NCBI GenBank assembly: GCA_947485035.1
Contig: CANKQN010000065.1
Location: 1 to 5,621, forward strand
DNA from: Rickettsiales bacterium
GTDB lineage: Bacteria; Pseudomonadota; Alphaproteobacteria; Rickettsiales; Deianiraeaceae
Direction: 5' to 3'
Length of the DNA: 5,621 nt
The first letter of the stretch is position 1; every line of letters begins with the position of its first letter. Of this stretch, positions 1-5,336 are shown piece after piece. Under the pieces are notes generated by a model that was not told the origin of the DNA, made no database searches, and was given only the letters and a program-made list of their open reading frames with translations. The translations under genes were made by a program, and so were the position numbers.

Positions 1-1080
1 AACATTGCGGTGAATTATATTATGAAAGCACAGTCAGCGAACCTCACAACGGTTGATGTTGACAACATTCTTTCACAAATGATGTCCGCCGTTGCAAGTT
101 CAAAACCAAATTCATTGGTAATGTTTAGTTCTGCTGGTGCAAAATTCCAAAGTTCAGGACTTTCGCAAGTTTCAGAGGTTTTAACATATAATCCAACTGG
201 GTTGCAAAATTTAATGTCATTATCCTCTGCTGGTATGCTTTTAAAGCCTGCATCTGGAATTGCGTTGCAAGTTGGGGAATCTGGAACTGGTATTGCGAAT
301 GCTAACAGCACCTCTGGCTTAACTACTAATTTGGATTTTTATGTAAATGGTGCTAAGAAGATGTTTCTTGAAGCAAATGGAAATTTAAACGTTACAAGTT
401 TATCATTATCATCAACAACAACTCTTTCACCAACAACTCTTACAGTGGGTGCTGGCGGTCTTTCAACTACAACGCTTTCTGCAAGCGGAACTTCAACTCT
501 TGCTAACATTTCCGCTTCTGGAACATCAACATTCACAGGGCTTCTTACCGCAAACGGTGGTATAAAATTTGGAAAGACAGCACCAACAACGCCATCATTT
601 GGAATGGTTTATTACGATACCGATACCCACTCGCTTCAAATGTCTGCACTTGATGGCACTATAACGAAATGGTTTAGGATTCTTACAAGAAAAGACATTA
701 TTTCATTCACAATTACTGGTAGTAATAGGGCTGATAAAACTTTTGATTTATGTGTGATTTCTACATCGCCAGATAAACCGAATACTATAGTACCATTAGG
801 TGCAGCAACGATAACCAATCCATCAGATGGACAGTGTACCAATGATTTACACCAATTGATTGCAATAAGCATTCCCTTTGCAATACAAAATCCTGTCATA
901 CATGCAACATGGGTTGTAGGTAGTGGATCAGCATTTGGAACCAGCAATGATGTTAATGAAATATTCATTACTGAGGTTGTAACCAATGCGTCAACAACTA
1001 CATTTAAATTAGCTATCTCCGAATCGTATAAAGTTATACAATACAATAAAATAAACGTAACAGTTATAAATCCTAACTAA
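1..1080 (+). CDS. Fibre-like repetitive surface or phage-tail-like protein, 3' part (5' end outside window)
   Basis: The frame is open from base 1 (Asn-Ile-Ala before a GTG at 10) and there is no ribosome-binding site or signal peptide near the GTG at 10 or the ATG at 22, so I read this as the C-terminal part of a longer protein. Residue numbers count from the GTG at 10. Residues 1-125 are Ser/Ala/Gly/Asn-rich without a known motif. Residues 126-181 are almost entirely Ser/Thr/Gly/Leu with 11-residue units, as in beta-stranded fibre shafts. Residues 190-226 (FGMVYYDTDTHSLQ, then a Trp-Phe-Arg stretch) resemble the short 'G-hyDTDT...l...dG...W' segment seen near the ends of tail-fibre and pilus-tip proteins. 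Residues 229-356 look like a beta-rich terminal domain with two cysteines (C248, C276). The family is not firmly recognised; the fibre or adhesin role is inferred from composition. The gene ends one base before the TolQ-like gene, suggesting co-transcription. Confidence 0.7.
   Translation, partial: NIAVNYIMKAQSANLTTVDVDNILSQMMSAVASSKPNSLVMFSSAGAKFQSSGLSQVSEVLTYNPTGLQNLMSLSSAGMLLKPASGIALQVGESGTGIANANSTSGLTTNLDFYVNGAKKMFLEANGNLNVTSLSLSSTTTLSPTTLTVGAGGLSTTTLSASGTSTLANISASGTSTFTGLLTANGGIKFGKTAPTTPSFGMVYYDTDTHSLQMSALDGTITKWFRILTRKDIISFTITGSNRADKTFDLCVISTSPDKPNTIVPLGAATITNPSDGQCTNDLHQLIAISIPFAIQNPVIHATWVVGSGSAFGTSNDVNEIFITEVVTNASTTTFKLAISESYKVIQYNKINVTVINPN
454..552 (+). repeat. Three 11-residue (33-base) tandem units in the fibre-like protein
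   Basis: Residues 149-181 (counted from the GTG at 10) divide into three units of 11: GGLSTTTLSAS, GTSTLANISAS and GTSTFTGLLTA. SASGTST occurs twice with an exact 11-residue offset. The repeat is clear in protein but eroded in DNA because different codons are used, so it is an old, selected repeat and not a recent slippage expansion. Confidence 0.6.
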
Positions 1081-1081
1081 T

Positions 1082-1813
1082 ATGCTTTTACTTTTCGCCA
1101 TAATGGACGCACCGATTTTTGTGAAATTCGTGATATTATTCCTAATATCGCTTGTAATTTTCACAATTGGTCTTGCGTTTGAGCGTTTCGCAATTTTGTC
1201 TTTTCAGGAAAAGGGCTCGCGTGATTTTGATAAGGAGTTTAATTCCGGCGAAATGCTTGATGTCATTTTCAACAAGCTTTCAAATAAGCCAAAAATTCAC
1301 GCACCACTTGGTCGTATTTTCTTCGTTGGAATGAAAGAACTTACCCAAAGCAATATTCGTTCAATTGATTTTGCCGAAATATATGCTGAAGATGTCAAAC
1401 GCAACATTCGCGTCCGCATGCTTTCAATGACATCAATCGAACAAAGCCATATTGCACTTGAAATGAAGGGTAATATTTCATTTTTGATCGCAGTTGCGGT
1501 TGTTGCACCATTGGTGGGTCTTGTTGGTACACTTTACGGCCTTATGCACAATATACACGACTTTTCCACACCAACCACTTACGATGCCATTTCCGGAATA
1601 TACGCATCGCTTGCAAGTACGGTTGTTGGTTTAGCAGTGAGTGTTGTTGCAATAACTCTATACAACATTCTTGTGACAAAAATTAATCACTACACAATGG
1701 AGCACGATATTTTTGGCGTGAAGGTTGCTAATATACTATCTCGAGAATTAGACTTCATAACAACAAACGCCTACCAACGCAGGGCGATTGAAATGAAAAA
1801 CAAGCCAAATTAA
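1082..1813 (+). CDS. tolQ: TolQ/ExbB/MotA-family inner-membrane proton-channel subunit, TolQ-like
   Basis: This 243-residue protein has the family's three-helix layout: TM1 about residues 12-32, a cytoplasmic loop of about 100 residues, TM2 about 132-156 and TM3 about 174-197. TM2 carries the signature APLVGLVGTLYGLM (T150 in the GT pair). TM3 carries SLASTVVGL followed by LYN, where T180 matches the conserved threonine of TolQ/ExbB. The loop segment FNSGEMLDVIF resembles TolQ's 'FwSG.sLd.ly' better than ExbB or MotA. Known for the family: proton flow through a TolQ-TolR or ExbB-ExbD pore drives envelope work such as outer-membrane constriction or TonB-dependent uptake. No TolR/ExbD gene follows; the next gene is nfu behind its own promoter, so the partner must be elsewhere. 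The start at 1082 lies one base after the upstream stop; ATG at 1103 is an equally plausible start. Neither has a clear Shine-Dalgarno. The family call is secure; TolQ rather than ExbB is probable. Confidence 0.85.
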   Translation: MLLLFAIMDAPIFVKFVILFLISLVIFTIGLAFERFAILSFQEKGSRDFDKEFNSGEMLDVIFNKLSNKPKIHAPLGRIFFVGMKELTQSNIRSIDFAEIYAEDVKRNIRVRMLSMTSIEQSHIALEMKGNISFLIAVAVVAPLVGLVGTLYGLMHNIHDFSTPTTYDAISGIYASLASTVVGLAVSVVAITLYNILVTKINHYTMEHDIFGVKVANILSRELDFITTNAYQRRAIEMKNKPN

Positions 1814-1820
1814 AATCTTC

Positions 1821-1850
1821 TTGACAATTTCCCTTAACTATCTTTATAAA
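1821..1850 (+). promoter_or_regulatory. Sigma70-type promoter for nfu
   Basis: A perfect -35 TTGACA (1821-1826) is followed after 18 bases by TATAAA (1845-1850), or after 17 bases by TTATAA (1844-1849). It lies between the tolQ stop and the nfu ATG at 1874, giving a predicted leader of only about 15-20 bases. It is the best promoter in the window and implies that nfu is transcribed independently of the fibre-tolQ pair. I see no operator or Fe-S regulator site around it. Confidence 0.7.
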
Positions 1851-1873
1851 AAATTATAACACCTTGAAATTAT

Positions 1874-2428
1874 ATGTTTATTCAAACCGAAGAAACTCCA
1901 AATCCGCTTTCATTAAAGTTTTTACTCAACATTGAAATTGCACCTGATGGTTACTGCGCCTCGTTTGCAAAAAATGGTGATATGCAATCCACGCCAAACT
2001 TTGTGCAGGATGTTCTTGCCATTAAATCGGTTGTAAATGTCACGGTTTTTTCACAATTCATCACAGTTTCAATTGAGGAAGAGTCTTGGTCGACAATTAA
2101 AGCGGAGGTTATTCATATTTTGCTTGAACACTCACAGTCCACTGGCTTAAAAATTGTACAATCAACACACGAACCTGAGGTTAAACGGGAGTTTTCCGGC
2201 ATTGAAAAAGAAATTGTCGATTTAATTGAAGAAAGGGTGCGTCCTGCTGTTGAAATGGATGGTGGCGATATTGAATTTGTCAAATTCGACGAAGAAACCG
2301 GAATTGTTTATGTTAGAATGAAGGGATCTTGTGATGGCTGTCCGTCTTCTTCTGCAACATTAAATGGTGGCATTAAGCGAATGCTTGAATATTATGTTCC
2401 GGAAGTTACCGATGTTCAACAAATTTAG
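1874..2428 (+). CDS. nfu: Nfu-type iron-sulfur cluster scaffold/carrier protein
   Basis: The protein has 184 residues in two domains. Residues 1-87 form the Nfu N-terminal domain, opening with the hallmark MFIQTEETPNPLSLKF; the start at this Met is therefore firm. Residues 106-182 form the NifU C-terminal domain, with IEERVRPAVEMDGGDIEF and the cluster-binding CxxC (C153 and C156 in GSCDGCPSS). Known role: two subunits bridge a [4Fe-4S] cluster through the paired CxxC motifs and deliver it to client enzymes in the cytoplasm. This two-domain form is the one shared by alphaproteobacteria and mitochondria (NFU1) and differs from the A-type/Nfu fusion NfuA of gammaproteobacteria. Length and motifs are intact. 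No isc or suf genes are adjacent. The gene has its own strong promoter and converges on coaD with a 26-base gap. Confidence 0.95.
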   Translation: MFIQTEETPNPLSLKFLLNIEIAPDGYCASFAKNGDMQSTPNFVQDVLAIKSVVNVTVFSQFITVSIEEESWSTIKAEVIHILLEHSQSTGLKIVQSTHEPEVKREFSGIEKEIVDLIEERVRPAVEMDGGDIEFVKFDEETGIVYVRMKGSCDGCPSSSATLNGGIKRMLEYYVPEVTDVQQI

Positions 2429-2441
2429 GTCTTGAAATTTG

Positions 2442-2464
2442 TGCGGAAAATTCACTATTTCGCA
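2442..2464. terminator. Weak hairpin between convergent nfu and coaD
   Basis: TGCGGAAA (2442-2449) can pair with TTTCGCA (2458-2464) with one bulged G, across an 8-base loop. It sits at the meeting point of nfu and coaD and overlaps the last codons of coaD. Neither strand has a real T-run after it, so it may be only a transcript-end stabiliser or chance. Confidence 0.25.
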
Positions 2465-2934
2465 TAAAAATCCTTCATAATATCCACAATACAATTTGGC
2501 ACGAATTGAGAAATATTTCCGCCAAGCTCAGCAACAGATCTAATCATTCGAGATGAAACAAAGTGCATGTCGTCCTTTGCGGGAAGGAAGACTGTTTCAA
2601 TATTGTTATTTAGTCTTGAATTTACGCACGACATTTGAAATTCGTACTCAAAATCTGAAATAGCACGCAATCCTCTAACGACAATTTTGGAATTGACGAT
2701 CTCCATAAAATTCACCAAAAGACCCTCAAAAATCACAACCTCAGCATCAATATGAAATTCATGTAACGCCTTCTTAACCATATCCATTCTTTCTTCGGGG
2801 GTAAATATGCTGTTTTTGTTGTTATTTTTTGCAACGGCAATCACAACATCTCCAAAAATTTTCTGTGCTTTGGTAATTATATCAATATGCCCAAGGGTTA
2901 TTGGGTCAAATGTTCCGGGATATACTGCTGTCAT
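2455..2934 (-). CDS. coaD: Phosphopantetheine adenylyltransferase (CoaD)
   Basis: At 159 residues it has the normal full length for bacterial PPAT. It transfers AMP from ATP to 4'-phosphopantetheine to give dephospho-CoA, the penultimate step of CoA synthesis, as a cytoplasmic (usually hexameric) enzyme. Motifs in order: YPGTFDPITLGH (residues 5-16), which holds the nucleotidyltransferase T/HxGH-type signature with catalytic His16; FTPEERMDM (44-52); VRGLRAISDFEYEFQM (86-101), whose arginines bind the triphosphate; and HFVSSRMIRSVAELGG (124-139), the C-terminal substrate/ATP loop, which normally reads SSslvKEvA, so the usual Lys-Glu is Arg-Ser here. The ATG at 2934 lies 4 bases after the tmk stop in an A-run that overlaps the tmk stop, so the two genes form one transcript and translation is probably coupled. 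No separate promoter is seen. Confidence 0.96.
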   Translation of the reverse strand: MTAVYPGTFDPITLGHIDIITKAQKIFGDVVIAVAKNNNKNSIFTPEERMDMVKKALHEFHIDAEVVIFEGLLVNFMEIVNSKIVVRGLRAISDFEYEFQMSCVNSRLNNNIETVFLPAKDDMHFVSSRMIRSVAELGGNISQFVPNCIVDIMKDFYAK

Positions 2935-2938
2935 TTTT

Positions 2939-3580
2939 TTAAATAAATAGTTTTTTTATTTGCTCCATAACATCAATTGAAACGCTTTCATAACTTTGAT
3001 TCGCATTCACAACAACAACATTGTGAGACTCCCCAAAATGCTCGGCAAATTCAAGGAAGCCATTGCGAATCTTTGTTACTTCGGAAATATCTTTGCTGTC
3101 GTAGGAATTAAAACCCTTAAAACGAACTGCCTCCATGCGTGAGATAATGTGATGAGGCTGCATATCAAGAATAATCGTTAAACTTGGTGTTAAATTTAAC
3201 AACATATTTTGCAAGCTCACAATAACATCGACTGGAATTTTTCGTAAAATACTTTGATACACGAAGGTTGAGGCGAAGTATCTGTCGCATACAACTGAAA
3301 CATTGGAATTGAGCATTGGGATAATTTTTCCTGCAATGTGTTCGTTTCGTGAAGCCATAAAAAGTAAAATTTCGGTCATAGGATCTACATTTTTCCCATT
3401 GCTAAGCAGAAGTTCGCGAATTTGCTCGCCAAAAATCGTTCCTCCTGGTTCACGAGTCGTAATATGCTTAATGCCGTGTTCGCGAAGAAAGGAAGCAATT
3501 CTCTTAATTTGTGTGCTTTTTCCGGTGAAATCGCAGCCTTCAATTACAATAAACTTACCAAGCATAACCAAATTATTCAT
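2939..3580 (-). CDS. tmk: Thymidylate (dTMP) kinase
   Basis: This 213-residue P-loop kinase converts dTMP and ATP to dTDP and ADP, needed for dTTP supply. Motifs: FIVIEGCDFTGKSTQ (residues 10-24, Walker A with K21 and S22); TTREPGGT (41-48), the dTMP-binding loop; LLFMASRNEH (72-81); and CDRYFASTFVYQ (98-109) with the DRY motif. The C-terminal LID is atypical: R148 and R153 remain, but the usual 'R...DR.E' pattern is replaced by RFKGFNSYDSKD (153-164). The P-loop position that is Gly or Arg in most Tmk proteins is Phe18. Two starts are possible: Met1 at 3580 or Met6 at 3565, the latter fitting the common short N-terminus (M-x-G-K-F-I-V-I-E-G). Neither has a clear Shine-Dalgarno. It is the first gene of a tmk-coaD unit. 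Alphaproteobacteria more often have tmk beside holB, so this order seems rearranged. Confidence 0.94.
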   Translation of the reverse strand: MNNLVMLGKFIVIEGCDFTGKSTQIKRIASFLREHGIKHITTREPGGTIFGEQIRELLLSNGKNVDPMTEILLFMASRNEHIAGKIIPMLNSNVSVVCDRYFASTFVYQSILRKIPVDVIVSLQNMLLNLTPSLTIILDMQPHHIISRMEAVRFKGFNSYDSKDISEVTKIRNGFLEFAEHFGESHNVVVVNANQSYESVSIDVMEQIKKLFI

Positions 3581-3645
3581 TTAGAGTGGTGTTATGAAGC
3601 GAAGTTCTAAAAGCAAGAGTTTTTTGTTGGTAAAAATTCAGCAAC

Positions 3646-3684
3646 TGTATCACCTTAGTATAACAAAAATAAAAAAGAAAAATT
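3646..3684. repeat. Intergenic direct repeat, copy 1 (tmk-proximal)
   Basis: Bases 3646-3668 are identical (23 of 23) to 3765-3787, and similarity continues through an A-rich tail (AAAAAGAAAAA) to about 3684. The core GTATCACCTTAGTATAAC reads on the minus strand as GTTATAC-TAAG-GTGATAC: two near-identical heptamers (one mismatch) with an 11-base period, the 7-4-7 layout typical of OmpR/PhoB-type operators. The heptamers lie at 3647-3653 and 3658-3664. The copy is 66 bases upstream of the tmk start. Confidence 0.8.
3657..3665 (-). promoter_or_regulatory. Possible extended -10 promoter for tmk-coaD inside repeat copy 1
   Basis: On the minus strand the bases read TGTTATACT, a match to the extended -10 TGnTATAAT with one difference. 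Reading is toward tmk, leaving a leader of about 70 bases. No good -35 is found 16-18 bases upstream; that stretch is T-rich. The same sequence occurs in copy 2 at 3776-3784, so tandem starts are possible. The box overlaps the repeated heptamers, so the repeat could instead be the operator of a regulator. Confidence 0.4.
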
Positions 3685-3764
3685 TTCATACATACTGTTC
3701 TTCGCCATAAAACCTTAAAAACCCTTTTGCAGATTGAGTTCTTTATTTTTCGCAAAATCGAAGG

Positions 3765-3803
3765 TGTATCACCTTAGTATAACAAAATTGAAAAAGAAAA
3801 AAT
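3765..3803. repeat. Intergenic direct repeat, copy 2 (ffh-proximal)
   Basis: This is the second copy of the element, 119 bases from the first and in the same orientation, with heptamers at 3766-3772 and 3777-3783 and the same A-rich tail. The sequence between the copies and outside them is unrelated, so it is not part of a longer tandem duplication. The copy lies about 185 bases from tmk and 180 bases from ffh. Confidence 0.8.
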
Positions 3804-3840
3804 TCTACAAACATTTTATTCAACATTTTTCTGATGATTT

Positions 3841-3898
3841 ATTATATATTAATTTGAAAAAATGCGATAAGGAAGCGGGATTACCGCCATTATATATT
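3841..3898. repeat. Direct repeat ATTATATATT flanking a GC-rich block
   Basis: ATTATATATT occurs at 3841-3850 and again at 3889-3898, each continuing into AT-rich sequence (AAT and CAAT). Between them lies the only GC-rich block of the intergenic region. Because TATATA is self-complementary, the flanks could also pair as an outer stem. In DNA this AT-rich the match may be chance. Confidence 0.4.
3875..3887 (+). other. GC-rich mini-hairpin upstream of ffh
   Basis: GCGG (3875-3878) pairs with CCGC (3884-3887) across the loop GATTA. It sits about 80 bases upstream of the ffh ATG and stands out in a near-pure AT background. It has no T-run, so it is not an intrinsic terminator. It lies upstream of the TTGACA box, so it would be in the ffh leader only if transcription starts farther upstream. 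Confidence 0.35.
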
Positions 3899-3911
3899 CA
3901 ATAAATTAGAC

Positions 3912-3940
3912 TTGACAAATCGTTTTAATTGCCTTTTTCA
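3912..3940 (+). promoter_or_regulatory. Possible ffh promoter
   Basis: A perfect -35 TTGACA lies at 3912-3917. The expected -10 position 17 bases on (3935-3940) reads TTTTCA, which is poor, and the better TATAAC at 3946-3951 is too far away (28 bases). The box is in the right place for a leader of about 20 bases. The -35 is seen directly; promoter function is inferred. Confidence 0.35.
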
Positions 3941-3965
3941 AGAAATATAACTTAAAAATCAATGC

Positions 3966-5324
3966 ATGTTTGGTGGAATTTCATCTAGCTTTGGCAAAAT
4001 ATTTGCCGGTCTATCTTCAAAAAGAACGCTTACGGAAAAAGACTTGCTAAACGCAGTTGAAGAGATTCGCATTGCATTATTAAGTGCCGACGTTTCGCCG
4101 ATTGTAACTAAAAAGCTTGTGTCAGATATCCACGGCGACCTTATTGGAAAGGCTTTACCGAAGGATCTTGCACCATCGGATGCTGTTGCAGGCGTCGTTC
4201 ACAAAAGGCTTATGGCAGTTCTGGGTAATGAATTTAAGGGTATAAAACTTAGCGGTTCGTTTGAAATTCTTTTGCTCGTTGGTCCTTATGGTTCTGGAAA
4301 AACAACAACTTCCGTAAAGCTTGCAAAGCATCTATCAAAGAAACATGCTGTGAAAGTTTGTGTTGCATCTTTGGATATTTTGCGTCCGGCCGCTGCTCAA
4401 CAACTTAAAGATTTCGCAACAAAAAACGAAGTAGATTGTATGAATTATACAATTGGTGCTTCTGTTAAGGAGCTTACTCAACACGCAATAATGACCGCAC
4501 AAAAAGAGGGTTTCAACATGATTATACTTGATACCGCTGGTGTTGAAAGTGACGAGGGTTATGCCGAATTGAAGAAAATCCACGAAATTTCACGGGCAAA
4601 TTCTACAATAGTCGTGCTTGATTCAATGATTGGTCAACAAGCTATCGCAATTGCACAAAAATTCAACAAAGCAATTCCTTGTAGTGGCGTAATTTTGACA
4701 AAAACAGAAGGTGATTCTCGCGGTGGTGCGGCAATTAATATTCATCACGAAACAAACTTGCAAATTCAATATATTGGAACTGGTGAAGATGGCAGTGCGA
4801 TTGAGGAATTTTATCCTGAGCGAATCGCTTCAAGACTTCTTGACCGTGGAGATATTGAATCTATCGTTGAAAAAGCTTATGATGCCGTTGGTGAAAACAA
4901 GCTTAACGATATCAAAAACCGCGTGATTGAAGGCAAAATGACATTTGACGACTATTTGACACAAATTCGTTCGATGAAAAAAATGGGCGGAATTAGCAAA
5001 CTTCTTTCGTTCTTACCCGGTGCAAGCCAGCTTGGTGCTATTGGTCAAATTATGAACAACCTTGATTTCGCTAAACAGGAAGTAATTATTTTGTCGATGA
5101 CTCAAAAAGAAAGACTCAACCCCGACCTTCTTGAAAAACACGGTTCACGAAGAGTTCGCGTTGCAAAAGGCTCGGGAACGACTCTTGCTGATGTCAAAAA
5201 ATTACTTAACCAACTTGGAAAAATGCGTGATGCGGCAAAAGATATGCAAAAAATGCAAAACGCGGGAATTTCAATGGACGATCTTAAAAACTTTGATATT
5301 AATAAATTGAAAGGAATGCTTTAA
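3966..5324 (+). CDS. ffh: Signal recognition particle GTPase Ffh (SRP54)
   Basis: At 452 residues it has the usual Ffh length. It binds 4.5S RNA and the signal sequences of nascent inner-membrane proteins, then docks with FtsY at the membrane through paired GTPases. N domain, about 1-90; G domain, about 100-300: G1 GPYGSGKTTT (106-115), DILRPAAAQQL (137-147), G3 DTAGV (189-193), GQQA (223-226), G4 TKTEGDSRGGAA (245-256), FYPERIASRLLDRGD (282-296). M domain, about 325-440: IRSMKKMGGISKLLSFLPG (334-352), ILSMTQKERLNP (375-386), and the RNA-binding SRRVRVAKGSG (394-404). Several G-domain residues depart from consensus: DTAGR is DTAGV, TKxD is TKTE, GQDA is GQQA, and GMGD is DRGD. The frame is unbroken and the M domain is normal, so it is probably functional but diverged. 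The start at 3966 gives the standard MFGGISSSFGKIF opening; no Shine-Dalgarno is visible. It converges on yciB with a 12-base gap. Confidence 0.97.
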   Translation: MFGGISSSFGKIFAGLSSKRTLTEKDLLNAVEEIRIALLSADVSPIVTKKLVSDIHGDLIGKALPKDLAPSDAVAGVVHKRLMAVLGNEFKGIKLSGSFEILLLVGPYGSGKTTTSVKLAKHLSKKHAVKVCVASLDILRPAAAQQLKDFATKNEVDCMNYTIGASVKELTQHAIMTAQKEGFNMIILDTAGVESDEGYAELKKIHEISRANSTIVVLDSMIGQQAIAIAQKFNKAIPCSGVILTKTEGDSRGGAAINIHHETNLQIQYIGTGEDGSAIEEFYPERIASRLLDRGDIESIVEKAYDAVGENKLNDIKNRVIEGKMTFDDYLTQIRSMKKMGGISKLLSFLPGASQLGAIGQIMNNLDFAKQEVIILSMTQKERLNPDLLEKHGSRRVRVAKGSGTTLADVKKLLNQLGKMRDAAKDMQKMQNAGISMDDLKNFDINKLKGML

Positions 5325-5336
5325 GAGATCGTCAAA

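Larger units (their letters stand above)
3581..3965. other. Intergenic region between divergent tmk and ffh
   Basis: This 385-base, very AT-rich stretch holds the upstream regions of both tmk (leftward) and ffh (rightward). It contains two copies of a ~38-base element, a GC-rich mini-hairpin flanked by a 10-base AT direct repeat, and a TTGACA box near ffh. I see no convincing protein gene. An open frame of 60 codons at 3573-3755 on the minus strand overlaps the tmk start and is Lys/Phe-rich noise. No tRNA or recognisable SRP RNA fold is present. Confidence 0.8.

Noticed and set aside
15..1046. Three minus-strand open frames (98, 65 and 136 codons) opposite the fibre-like gene.
   Set aside because: They are products of the Ser/Thr/Ala-rich sense codons, which read as open in antisense; none has a motif or start signal.
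3301..3610. Plus-strand open frames (93 and 62 codons) opposite tmk.
   Set aside because: They lie antisense to the Walker A and TREPGGT coding region of tmk and show no independent coding evidence.
3573..3755. 60-codon open frame on the minus strand overlapping the tmk start.
   Set aside because: Its composition is low-complexity Lys/Phe/Tyr with no motif, it crosses repeat copy 1, and it overlaps tmk in another frame. It is best explained as AT-rich noise.
3855..3900. Possible 4.5S SRP RNA next to ffh, suggested by GGAAGCGG.
   Set aside because: The conserved domain IV pattern (the two asymmetric loops and the GGAA-capped helix with flanking AGCAG) is absent, and the only stem is four base pairs.
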